The notes: a model not told the origin generated them from the letters alone. Shown: positions 16,038-23,810, counted from the stretch's first letter. The stretch is 44,928 nt of DNA from DTSX01 sp964008355 (GCA_964008355.1 CAXGBD010000002.1:1-44928), one strand, 5' to 3'. Numbers and translations: made by a program.

Positions 16038-16955
16038 ATGCATCACCTAGAATTCAACAAGACAGGTCCTTTGCAAATCTTTTACGATCTGTTTGAAGAG
16101 CATATGTCCCTGGATGACAATTACCAGTTCTACTCGAACAGCAAAAAAGCAGGAATCAACACGTTTCTCAGCTCCGATATATTCAGCGCTGAGAAAGTTT
16201 CAACGATCATCCTTGAAGAATATTCAATCCGGGGAAAACTGGGCGGCAACGTCATGTTGACTTTTCCCGATCCTGAATACGATGTGCCTATTTTTGCATT
16301 TCAGCTGGGCGGGAATGCCACCAAATCCAAATCATTTGCCCTGTTAGATATCAGTCCAACATTACCCGATTTAGACTACGAGCCTCTGATTCCGGTATTC
16401 GAAAAATACAGAAAACTTCTCGACTTGCCTCGATCAAAAATTGATTGGGTCAATAGCACGAGCTCGCCGTACCTGCTGCTTTGCCAATACGATACTCTGG
16501 ATATCAAGCTGTTCCTCGAAGCCACAAGGGAATACCTGAAGGTATGGATCGAACATTATTACAAACCGGGCAAAAAACTAACCAATGAAAAGGCCTTTGA
16601 GAACGTCAACAATGCCATCATTAAATACAAACGGGTCCTGCACGACAACGATCCTGCTTACGGCATATTTCACAAAGAGTGGGGCGAACCCGTCGCCGAC
16701 GCATTCTTTTATATAGAGACCCGCAATCATCCATCAATCCCACCGCCGGATCATTCCGGAAAGACAAAAAAAGCATGGGAAAACAAGAGCTTGAATATTC
16801 TCTGGGAAATCCAGGCACAGGAGCGCGTTTTACAGGCTCCCGAGCAGGTACAAAAGCGTATTATTGACACCATTGAAGCGAAAGCGTCTGACGACAATAT
16901 GGGAATCATCACGCTGGAATTATTCGACAAATATAAAGAAGCTATATTCGTCTAA
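16038..16955 (+). CDS. Ferredoxin-dependent bilin reductase-like protein with PCP_red-like C-terminal domain
   Basis: Residues ~20-228 resemble the PcyA/PebA/HY2 family of ferredoxin-dependent bilin reductases. Visible hallmarks are FPDPEYDVPIF (76-86), LLDISP with D104, LIPVFEKY, and NDPAYGIF with D205 before an EWGE/FFYIE block. D104 and D205 correspond to the two catalytic Asp of PebS (D105/D206, from memory). The family adds electrons to linear tetrapyrroles without a bound cofactor, and plant red chlorophyll catabolite reductase belongs to the same superfamily. Residues ~247-303 form a helical tail (WEIQAQERVLQAP, IIDTIEAKA, then IITLEL) resembling the small PCP_red domain of protochlorophyllide reductase. 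The total of 305 is longer than usual FDBRs (~240) because of this tail. The start codon lacks a strong ribosome binding site. Confidence 0.72.
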   Translation: MHHLEFNKTGPLQIFYDLFEEHMSLDDNYQFYSNSKKAGINTFLSSDIFSAEKVSTIILEEYSIRGKLGGNVMLTFPDPEYDVPIFAFQLGGNATKSKSFALLDISPTLPDLDYEPLIPVFEKYRKLLDLPRSKIDWVNSTSSPYLLLCQYDTLDIKLFLEATREYLKVWIEHYYKPGKKLTNEKAFENVNNAIIKYKRVLHDNDPAYGIFHKEWGEPVADAFFYIETRNHPSIPPPDHSGKTKKAWENKSLNILWEIQAQERVLQAPEQVQKRIIDTIEAKASDDNMGIITLELFDKYKEAIFV

Positions 16956-17001
16956 ACCGTCCGGTTAAACCTAATAAAAAAATGCACTTTTTTTAACTTT
17001 C

Positions 17002-17871
17002 TTACTTAAGCGGAGGTGCCGGAGTTTGTTCTCTTGCATAGTATTCCAGACTGGAAATGCTGGGTCCGTAATCTTCCGTTGGGGCGCTGAGCATATGTGG
17101 ATAATTTTCTTCAGCGAATTGCCTGATATGCTTTGGAATGATATCGATTGAATTTGATTTAATCATGGCTCCAACGTATACACAATGACCAGGTGTATCT
17201 CCCATTAACATCCAAGGTAGCCAGGGTGTTATGCGACTCCAGGTTCCATTGTAGTGCACTGAAGTTAATTCAGGATTTTGTAATTCGTCTAATGATACAA
17301 AATAGCGCATCATTTCAGAGACTTGAGCCATTGGACCTGATGATTCTCTGACCCACTTATCAGGTTGCAGCGCATTGGGATAATAAAGGTGCATATCAGT
17401 ATTTAAAACCACGGTATCACCTATTATTCTCCAGGGGAAAAGCAGAGGAATTTTGATTGGCTGTTGTTTTTCCTTTCCTGGAAAATCTTCAGGAGCAAGG
17501 ATCAGCCACTCACTGATCGTATAATTAAAGGGATCATTGGCGACGTGAACGACATTAACCACTTCTTCTGTCCAGGGATTGGTCCATTCATGAATGATTT
17601 CACCGCTTCGAGAATTGGTGTAGAAAATAACCTCCTTATTTAATCGACGAATCGTACCGTCCTCTTGCTGAGGCAGCAGTCGGGTACACAAAAATGTTTC
17701 AAATCCGCACAATTCTTTTACAGCCTCACCAGGCTTAACACCAAGAATTTGGCCATTGACATAACTAATTGATTCATTCTCTGAGTTTAAATCACCCTGG
17801 ATTCTAGCCCAGGCGTCTCTGTTCCATGTATTGGATTGAAAATTTATTTCATGTTCAAATTCAATGGTCAT
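17002..17871 (-). CDS. DUF1838 family protein
   Basis: A 289-residue protein with the pattern I associate with DUF1838: NGQILGVKPGE early, a KEVIFYTNSRSGEIIHEWTNPWTEE segment in the middle (reported here only as a region, residues ~90-115), then VVHVANDPFNY. No catalytic activity is established for this family, which often occurs in catabolic or steroid-type gene sets of proteobacteria and actinobacteria. No signal peptide. AAGGAGAAAAGA directly before ATG 17871 fixes the start. It is the last of six closely spaced minus-strand genes and follows the cytochrome c gene by 13 bp. Confidence 0.7.
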   Translation of the reverse strand: MTIEFEHEINFQSNTWNRDAWARIQGDLNSENESISYVNGQILGVKPGEAVKELCGFETFLCTRLLPQQEDGTIRRLNKEVIFYTNSRSGEIIHEWTNPWTEEVVNVVHVANDPFNYTISEWLILAPEDFPGKEKQQPIKIPLLFPWRIIGDTVVLNTDMHLYYPNALQPDKWVRESSGPMAQVSEMMRYFVSLDELQNPELTSVHYNGTWSRITPWLPWMLMGDTPGHCVYVGAMIKSNSIDIIPKHIRQFAEENYPHMLSAPTEDYGPSISSLEYYAREQTPAPPLK

Positions 17872-17884
17872 TCTTTTCTCCTTG

Positions 17885-18412
17885 TTAACGCGATTCACGC
17901 ATGATGTAATTAATAATTAATTTTCTTGTATCTGGATCTTCAATTCCTTCCATTCTCATCCTATTTCCAGGAATAAAATCTTTAGGATTGGACATGAAAG
18001 CATCCAATGCCTCTGGTGTCCAGATCAACCCGTTATTTTTCATCTGGATGAGTGCATCAGAATATGTGAAATTGTCAGAGATACCTGCAGGTTTAGCAAA
18101 AATACGATATAAACTTGGAGCCATTCGATCTCTATCATTAGCTTTTATTGAATGACAGAATCTACACTTGCCCCCATCCCAGTTGGAAAAGGCATCTGCT
18201 TCCATTTGCTTTTGTTCATCGCTGATCATTGGTAGTTCATTGAGATAATAATCTGGCAGATCCAGATTGGCAGTTAATTGCTTAATCTCATCTGGGGTGG
18301 CATTGGTTGTATTGGTCAATGGATAGGCACCAAATATTAGGTAGGGCAAATAACAAGATACTGCTAGTAAAATTAAAACCAAAAGCCAGTCTTTTTTCTT
18401 GCCAATTTTCAT
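17885..18412 (-). CDS. Membrane-anchored class I cytochrome c
   Basis: A 175-residue c-type cytochrome. A single N-terminal hydrophobic segment (residues ~9-28) anchors it facing the periplasm. The heme site is C83-R-F-C86-H87, and the distal Met is M152 or M154 in GNRMRMEGI, followed by a helix DPDTRKLIINYI as in mitochondrial-type cytochromes c2/c550. It should shuttle electrons between the neighbouring cytochrome b561-like protein and a partner or terminal oxidase. It lies 19 bp after the cytochrome b gene and 13 bp before DUF1838, in one operon with a hydrolase, MFS and nitrilase homologue. Confidence 0.85.
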   Translation of the reverse strand: MKIGKKKDWLLVLILLAVSCYLPYLIFGAYPLTNTTNATPDEIKQLTANLDLPDYYLNELPMISDEQKQMEADAFSNWDGGKCRFCHSIKANDRDRMAPSLYRIFAKPAGISDNFTYSDALIQMKNNGLIWTPEALDAFMSNPKDFIPGNRMRMEGIEDPDTRKLIINYIMRESR

Positions 18413-18431
18413 TGCTTACCCATCTTAATAA

Positions 18432-18953
18432 TCAAGTGAAAATATTAAATCGCCAAACCCGGTAACGGATCATATGATAAATACCTATGAGTACAATAAA
18501 CAAGATGATAGCGATATATAAAAATGCAAATACACTGTGAAGATAACCAGAAAAAACCCACAGAGCATGATTAACAGATTCCGAGCTCGATTGAAATTGT
18601 ATCAACCCGTCAGACCAAGCGGTAACCACACCGGTAAGCCCCTGAGCAATGAAGGAACAATAAAGAGTAAACTGAAGAACATGCAATTGATTGAAAGCTT
18701 CTTGTGGTAATTTTTGTTGTTTGTTTTGAGGAGGGAAGTGCCACCAAATATAAACCCTGAGAAAACTAAATGCGAATAAGATGGAAGCAATTGCCAAATG
18801 AAAACTTCTTAACGAAGCCCTTTCAGGTGATTCGATCGGAACTCTAGGGGCCACAGACATGTTGATGAAAACCACAATGAATAGTACAAGAATTAGCCAA
18901 CTTAATAACGTGGATGTCTTATCTGCTACTGTTGTTTTTTGTAAGTGATCCAC
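18432..18953 (-). CDS. Cytochrome b561-like membrane protein
   Basis: A 173-residue protein with four predicted helices and His residues placed in or near them (FHLAIAS, QLHVLQF, YLHSVFAFLY, IYHMIRY), as in di-heme cytochrome b561/YceJ-type proteins. These pass electrons from quinol or a periplasmic donor across or along the membrane. Start is a GTG located 2 bp after the stop of the hydrolase gene, so translation is probably coupled. With the downstream cytochrome c it forms a small electron-transfer module inside a catabolic operon, which is unusual and suggests a redox enzyme acting in the periplasm or membrane. Confidence 0.72.
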   Translation of the reverse strand: MDHLQKTTVADKTSTLLSWLILVLFIVVFINMSVAPRVPIESPERASLRSFHLAIASILFAFSFLRVYIWWHFPPQNKQQKLPQEAFNQLHVLQFTLYCSFIAQGLTGVVTAWSDGLIQFQSSSESVNHALWVFSGYLHSVFAFLYIAIILFIVLIGIYHMIRYRVWRFNIFT

Positions 18954-18955
18954 GT

Positions 18956-19741
18956 TTAAAGATTTTGCATAAAGGTTTTAAAAGTGTCGACAATCGTTGC
19001 CGAGTCTAAGTCAGTTTCATAATTCTTGCCACTGATTTCTTTATAGGTTGCATCTGGTCTGAGTTCTTTTGCTACGTTAAAAAACGGATATAAAACATCA
19101 TCTGGGGCACACATTATCAGCATGGGGCAATCAATTTGCTTAAAAAGGCTTATGAAGTCCTGCTCCCAAACCGATTCGTGTGCTTGGTGTACTGAATGAT
19201 AAGCTCTCAAGGTGTCCAGCGTTTCTCTGTGGTGCAGTTCAAGGTGGCCTCTTGCTCCAAGGATATCTCCCACTAAATTCCACGCCATCATCAAGTGGCT
19301 GCCGTCATCGACTGGACTCCAATCTGCACCCATAGATGCTCGCATGACCTCTTTTTCTTCTACCGTTGCGGCAAAGGGACCGATCATGGTTATTGAGGAG
19401 ATTAAACTTGGGTATTCATTGGCAATTTCGACTGCCATACAGGATCCTGTGTGGTGGCCAAAGAGGTGAAGTTTTTCCAATGAGAGAGCTTCAAAAATTT
19501 GTAGCAACCAATCGCAATATTCTTTCATAGTTGGGGTATTGACAGGGTCAAAACTTGCTCCGAAACCGGGGGTATCAATAGCATACATGGAGTGTTCATT
19601 TCCAAGTTGATTCATTATTGCTTCAAACATCCTTGAAGAACTGGGAACTTGATGCAGGAAAACAATCGGTAAGCCTTCACCTTCAACAAAGCGGATATGA
19701 CACTGTCCCTCAGAAGTATCAATATATTTTTTTCTAATCAT
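18956..19741 (-). CDS. Alpha/beta hydrolase fold protein with non-canonical active site
   Basis: A 261-residue alpha/beta hydrolase. It has the oxyanion-region FLHQVPSSS (residues ~28-36), DTPGFGAS, and the nucleophile elbow at 95-99. The elbow reads G-H-H-T-G, so the nucleophile position is His97, not Ser, Asp or Cys. The acid position is plausible (CAPDDVLYP, D214/D215). The usual C-terminal catalytic His is replaced in SGKNYETD. The DNA is unambiguous (GGC CAC CAC ACA GGA). Either the protein works by another mechanism or it is a binding protein. Its start overlaps the MFS stop by 8 bp and its stop is 2 bp before the cytochrome b gene, so it is firmly in the operon. Confidence 0.82.
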   Translation of the reverse strand: MIRKKYIDTSEGQCHIRFVEGEGLPIVFLHQVPSSSRMFEAIMNQLGNEHSMYAIDTPGFGASFDPVNTPTMKEYCDWLLQIFEALSLEKLHLFGHHTGSCMAVEIANEYPSLISSITMIGPFAATVEEKEVMRASMGADWSPVDDGSHLMMAWNLVGDILGARGHLELHHRETLDTLRAYHSVHQAHESVWEQDFISLFKQIDCPMLIMCAPDDVLYPFFNVAKELRPDATYKEISGKNYETDLDSATIVDTFKTFMQNL

Positions 19742-21068
19742 TTATATGCACCTCGTCAGGTTGTAATTTTGATTGAAACAGCATACCAGGGGCTCTTATT
19801 CTGACAATAATTGTAGCCAAAAGTAGCACACTATGCATTCCACATATGAAAAGGAATGGACCTGAAGGTCCCAGTTGATCAAATAGTCGACCCCCCAAAG
19901 CGGTCGCTGTTAGAATGCCTATTGCTCCAAAAAGCGTGCTGATACCTATAATCGAACCCCGTTGTTTAGCAGGAGCTTCTTGCCCGATCAGGCTACTTGT
20001 GGCTATGACGGTCCCAATGGCACTGCAGGAAACTAGAATAAAGAAGGGTAGATTGGAATAATTCAATGGGGAATCGATCAAGGCCATAGAACCATAGGCA
20101 ATGGTTCCCAAAGTCATCGCCACAATCATGCCGCTTACCCGATTGATACGGTCAAGTATTGCGCCAAAAATAAAAGCCCAAACAATACTCACTAAATTGG
20201 TTACAACAATAACCCGGACAACTAGTTGGATCGAATCGGCTGCAGACAATCCCATCATTGCTCCACTCTGTATCGCCCATAGTGAGATAAATATGCCATT
20301 AACTGAAACATCTGCTCTTGCCAGAAACGTTGTCCCAAACGAGAGTGCGATTCTCGGGTTCTTAAATGATTGTATGCCGACTGTAACCAGCTCTTTTACA
20401 GAAGGTTTCTGACTCAATTTTTCCGGAGTTCCGCCTTTTAATCCCAGTTGAAAAATCAGTCCAGAAATCAGGAATACAATTCCAACAATGATCATTGTAT
20501 ATCGTCCAGATGTAACTGGATCGAGACCGTTGTTGGTAAAGTATTTGGGAAGTTGACCCAGTATAAAAGCGAAGACAGCAACACCTAAGGCATTCAATAC
20601 CGAGTGCATGCTAATAAACTTAGCCCTTGATTGTTCCTTAGGATAATCATTGACGATGATTGCAATCGTTGAGGCAAGTGCAGCTGCACCTAAAGCAAAT
20701 AGGGCCCGATACGCGAACAACTCACCTGTGGATGTCGCGAAGGGATACAAAGCAAAACCAATGGCCGAAACCACCGTTCCAAAAACCATGACTGATCGCC
20801 TGCCTATCCGATCTGCTAGGATGCCAAAAAATGCAACGAATAATATTGCTATAATTTCTTGAATAAAAGCTAAATCCCCACTGATGGTTCCTTGATTGGA
20901 TTTCGGGATAGCAAGATTCTCCGTGAGTATATATCCTTGAATGAAGTTCATTCCAGCCAGTACTCCAATACAAATAAAGCAGGCGTAGAAATATGTAATG
21001 ACATTGAACCGAGAGATTCCTGGTGCCAATTGTATTGGGCCGAATTTATTGTTCAAATCTTTCTCCAT
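19734..21068 (-). CDS. MFS transporter (paralogue of the 5137 gene)
   Basis: A 444-residue major facilitator with about 12 predicted helices and the signature GILADRIGRRSVMVFG between helices 2 and 3. The N-terminal segment FGPIQLAPGISRFNVITYFYA and the helix 1-2 region align well with the MFS at 5137-6447, so the two are paralogues. It sits between the nitrilase homologue (28 bp upstream) and the alpha/beta hydrolase (8 bp overlap) in a six-gene operon. Likely role: uptake of the compound processed by that operon. Confidence 0.85.
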   Translation of the reverse strand: MEKDLNNKFGPIQLAPGISRFNVITYFYACFICIGVLAGMNFIQGYILTENLAIPKSNQGTISGDLAFIQEIIAILFVAFFGILADRIGRRSVMVFGTVVSAIGFALYPFATSTGELFAYRALFALGAAALASTIAIIVNDYPKEQSRAKFISMHSVLNALGVAVFAFILGQLPKYFTNNGLDPVTSGRYTMIIVGIVFLISGLIFQLGLKGGTPEKLSQKPSVKELVTVGIQSFKNPRIALSFGTTFLARADVSVNGIFISLWAIQSGAMMGLSAADSIQLVVRVIVVTNLVSIVWAFIFGAILDRINRVSGMIVAMTLGTIAYGSMALIDSPLNYSNLPFFILVSCSAIGTVIATSSLIGQEAPAKQRGSIIGISTLFGAIGILTATALGGRLFDQLGPSGPFLFICGMHSVLLLATIIVRIRAPGMLFQSKLQPDEVHIND

Positions 21069-21096
21069 GCTCTAGTAGGAATCGCCTATGAATCAT

Positions 21097-22164
21097 TTAC
21101 CAGTAATGCACCCAACGAGCATTTTCCAGAAATTTTTTGTATGCGTCCTGTTTATTTTTAGGTAGGGTTTTTAGATACAGTCCAGAATCATATCGTTCCT
21201 GATATTGATCAAATACAGGTTGGTATAATTTCAAATGCAAATCTGGAATTCGATGTTTTTCTCTGAAGGCTTTGATTGGAATGGAAGCCGCTATTTTTGT
21301 CTCAAAAACCCCAGCCTTTGCTATTTCTAAGCCTCTAGGACCAAATATCGCAGAACGCCCTGGCCCTCCATAATTTGCATCGTCAAAAAAACCGGGGTTG
21401 CGTTCCCCAGTATTGATTGAGTTGTTGGCAATTAATGTATACAGACTGTTATGGTAGGAGGTGAGTCGCATATCCTCATATTCAAATCCACCGGTTGCAA
21501 CTCGGCAAATAATTTCAGCCCCCTTAAAGGCCATACATCGAAATAACTCAGGTTCAAATTGAACAGCCGACATGGCGATGTTTCCAATATCAGTTTGAAC
21601 AACAGGAATCACCTGATCTTGTCCATACATTTCTATAAAACGATCATAAACATCATATATGGAACTGGTGTACTGTTCTGATCCTGGAAATAGGCCACGG
21701 ACATTTCTCTGTTTCCAATGTTTTGCAACAACATCACCATCAGGGCCCATCATCACCATTAAGTGTAGGATGTGTTCAGGCCAATCAGGATCCTTGGCGT
21801 ATGTTCCGAAAACAATATAGCAGCCGTGTTCTTTGCATTTTTTTCCTATTTCTTCAGTTTCTACTCCCGGGACCTCGATGGCTACTTTGTAGTGCTCTTC
21901 CTTAGACCAATTACTGAATCCGGTGATGGGGAATTCATGAAAGCATATGAGATCACTTCTACCACCAAAGCCTTGAGTAATATCGATGCATTCCAGCAAG
22001 TAGTCCAAGTTTTTTCTTATGCCTTTAGGAGGATTTTTTCCATCTACACCCTGGACTCTGGTTTGGGCAATGGCGATCGAGATCATGTCTTTTTTTAAAG
22101 GAGCAGTGGAGTAGGTTCCATCTGCACGGACCATAGCATCTTTCTCTTTGTTTTCTGAGGGCAT
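21097..22164 (-). CDS. Nitrilase-superfamily (aliphatic amidase-like) protein, catalytic Cys replaced by Ser
   Basis: A 355-residue carbon-nitrogen hydrolase fold protein, closest in pattern to AmiE/formamidase: Glu in CFHEFPITGF, Lys in VVAKHWK upstream of GLFPG, and EPELFRCMAFKGAEII after the nucleophile position. Aligning this last block with the AmiE pattern ICDDxxYPExxRxxAxKGAE puts Ser (codon TCG, in IAMSAVQF) where the catalytic Cys should be. Activity as a normal amidase is therefore doubtful. ATG 22164 is preferred over 22185 because AGGAG lies 8 bases upstream. First gene of the operon running to 17002; divergent from abfD. Confidence 0.8.
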   Translation of the reverse strand: MPSENKEKDAMVRADGTYSTAPLKKDMISIAIAQTRVQGVDGKNPPKGIRKNLDYLLECIDITQGFGGRSDLICFHEFPITGFSNWSKEEHYKVAIEVPGVETEEIGKKCKEHGCYIVFGTYAKDPDWPEHILHLMVMMGPDGDVVAKHWKQRNVRGLFPGSEQYTSSIYDVYDRFIEMYGQDQVIPVVQTDIGNIAMSAVQFEPELFRCMAFKGAEIICRVATGGFEYEDMRLTSYHNSLYTLIANNSINTGERNPGFFDDANYGGPGRSAIFGPRGLEIAKAGVFETKIAASIPIKAFREKHRIPDLHLKLYQPVFDQYQERYDSGLYLKTLPKNKQDAYKKFLENARWVHYW

Positions 22165-22340
22165 AAAGCTGCTCCTAGGACACATTAAATTATTTGAGAC
22201 TATAGCATATATATCAGAGTTTGTAGTTGGGCCTAATTATTCACATTCATTGAATCTTGCAGTCAAAAAGAGAAGTGAGAATGACATAATTCAGCCCGGT
22301 ACAGGTAAGCAAAAACGCATAAAATAATCTTATTGTTATA

Positions 22341-23810
22341 ATGTGGAGTGTGGGAAAACCGATTACAACTGGTCAAGAGTATATTGAAAGTTTGCGAAAT
22401 CGTGAGCTTTCTGTATATCTCTTTGGCGAGCAGATCGATGATCCAGTTGAACACCCCATCATTAGACCTTCTATTAATGCGTTAGCAGCAACCTACGATC
22501 TTGCACAAACAAACCCAGATTTAGCTGCTTCTGTTTCGCCTTATACCGGCGAAAAGATTAATCGATTTCTACATATTGCTGAGAATGCAGACGATCTTAT
22601 TTTGCAGAACAAAATGCAGAGAAAATTAGGTCAACTAACAGGTACTTGCTTTCAAAGATGTGTTGGAATGGATGCTATTAATAGTCTGCATTCAGTGACC
22701 TATGACATGGACCAAAAATATCAATCAGATTATCACCAGAAATTTTTATCCTTTCTTACCATGGTGCAACATGGTGGGTTTGTTATCAGTGGAGCAATGA
22801 CTGATGTCAAAGGGAATCGCAATTTATTGCCACATCAGCAATCTGATCCTGATCTTTACGTCCGAGTTGTGGATCGCAATGAAGATGGAGTTTTTATCCG
22901 TGGAGCAAAAGCCCATCAAACGGGGTGCATCAACTCGCATTGGTTGATTGTAATGCCAACATTAAGATTAACGGAAAAAGATAAAACATACGCTATTGTT
23001 GGAGCCATACCGGTTGATGCCAAAGGGATTACTTATATATATGGCAGACAATCGAGTGAAACCAGGCATATGGAAGAATCAACGATTGATACAGGCAATC
23101 AAAAATTTTCGGGACAAGAGGCATTGGTTATTTTTGAAAATGTTTTTATTCCGAACAAGTTTGTTTTTCTAGATGGTGAATATGAATTTGCTGCACCTTT
23201 GGTGGAACGATTCACTTGTTATCATCGAAGAAGTTATGTCTGCAAATCAGGGGTAGGGGATGTTTTAATTGGTGCCGCAGCTACTATTGCTGAATACAAT
23301 GGTGTCGACAAGGCATCACACGTCAAAGACAAGCTGACGGAAATGACACATTTGAATGAAACAATTTATGGGGTTGGCATATCTTCCAGCCAGGAGTCAG
23401 AAGCCATGCCATCCGGTGTTTATATGCCTAATGATATGTTGGCCAATGTTTGTAAACATCATGTAACAAAATTGACTTATGAAATCGGAAGACTGGCACA
23501 AGATCTAGCAGGGGGTTTGGTTGCAACGATGCCATCTGAGAAGGATTTAAAACATCCTGAATTGGGTAAAATTATTCAGAAATATCTCAAGACTAAACCG
23601 GATCTTGACCCTGAAGATCGTGTGCGCATACTCCGTCTCATTGAAAATATGACATTGGGACGCAATGCTGTAGGATATTTAACAGAATCTCTTCACGGTG
23701 CAGGCTCTCCACAAGCACAGAGGGTTCGAATTGCACAACAAATGCAATTAGACTTTAAAAAAGAATTGGCACGTGCCCTAGCCGGAATTGTTCCAGAGCC
23801 AAAGGTGTAA
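22341..23810 (+). CDS. abfD: 4-hydroxybutyryl-CoA dehydratase / vinylacetyl-CoA delta-isomerase
   Basis: A 489-residue member of the HpaB-like flavoprotein family, assigned to AbfD because it has the [4Fe-4S] ligands: C103-x3-C107 (CFQRCVGMD) and H295 with C301 (YHRRSYVCKSGVGD). It also has GAMTDVKGNR, GAKAHQTGCINSH, YGRQSSETRHMEE, GQEALVIFENVFIP, HLNETIYG and HGAGSPQAQR, all as in the clostridial enzyme. That enzyme uses FAD and an iron-sulfur cluster to dehydrate 4-hydroxybutyryl-CoA to crotonyl-CoA. HpaB monooxygenases lack these Cys. The His-to-Cys spacing (6) looks one shorter than H292/C299 of the clostridial protein as I recall it. No clear ribosome binding site precedes the ATG. It stands alone, divergent from the nitrilase gene. 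Confidence 0.85.
   Translation: MWSVGKPITTGQEYIESLRNRELSVYLFGEQIDDPVEHPIIRPSINALAATYDLAQTNPDLAASVSPYTGEKINRFLHIAENADDLILQNKMQRKLGQLTGTCFQRCVGMDAINSLHSVTYDMDQKYQSDYHQKFLSFLTMVQHGGFVISGAMTDVKGNRNLLPHQQSDPDLYVRVVDRNEDGVFIRGAKAHQTGCINSHWLIVMPTLRLTEKDKTYAIVGAIPVDAKGITYIYGRQSSETRHMEESTIDTGNQKFSGQEALVIFENVFIPNKFVFLDGEYEFAAPLVERFTCYHRRSYVCKSGVGDVLIGAAATIAEYNGVDKASHVKDKLTEMTHLNETIYGVGISSSQESEAMPSGVYMPNDMLANVCKHHVTKLTYEIGRLAQDLAGGLVATMPSEKDLKHPELGKIIQKYLKTKPDLDPEDRVRILRLIENMTLGRNAVGYLTESLHGAGSPQAQRVRIAQQMQLDFKKELARALAGIVPEPKV

Noticed and set aside
16953..17001. Terminator between the convergent bilin-reductase-like and DUF1838 genes
   Set aside because: AACCG/CGGTT has almost no loop and no following T run, and the nearby A7...T7 pairing is weak, so I do not call it.
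20101..20412. Plus-strand ORF of 103 codons inside the MFS gene
   Set aside because: Antisense shadow of a well-supported transporter gene, with no ribosome binding site or family resemblance.
21772..22098. Plus-strand ORF of 108 codons inside the nitrilase homologue
   Set aside because: Antisense shadow of a well-supported gene.
22341..23810. Annotation as 4-hydroxyphenylacetate 3-monooxygenase (HpaB)
   Set aside because: Same fold family, but the CxxxC pair plus the His/Cys cluster ligands and many AbfD-specific motifs point to 4-hydroxybutyryl-CoA dehydratase.
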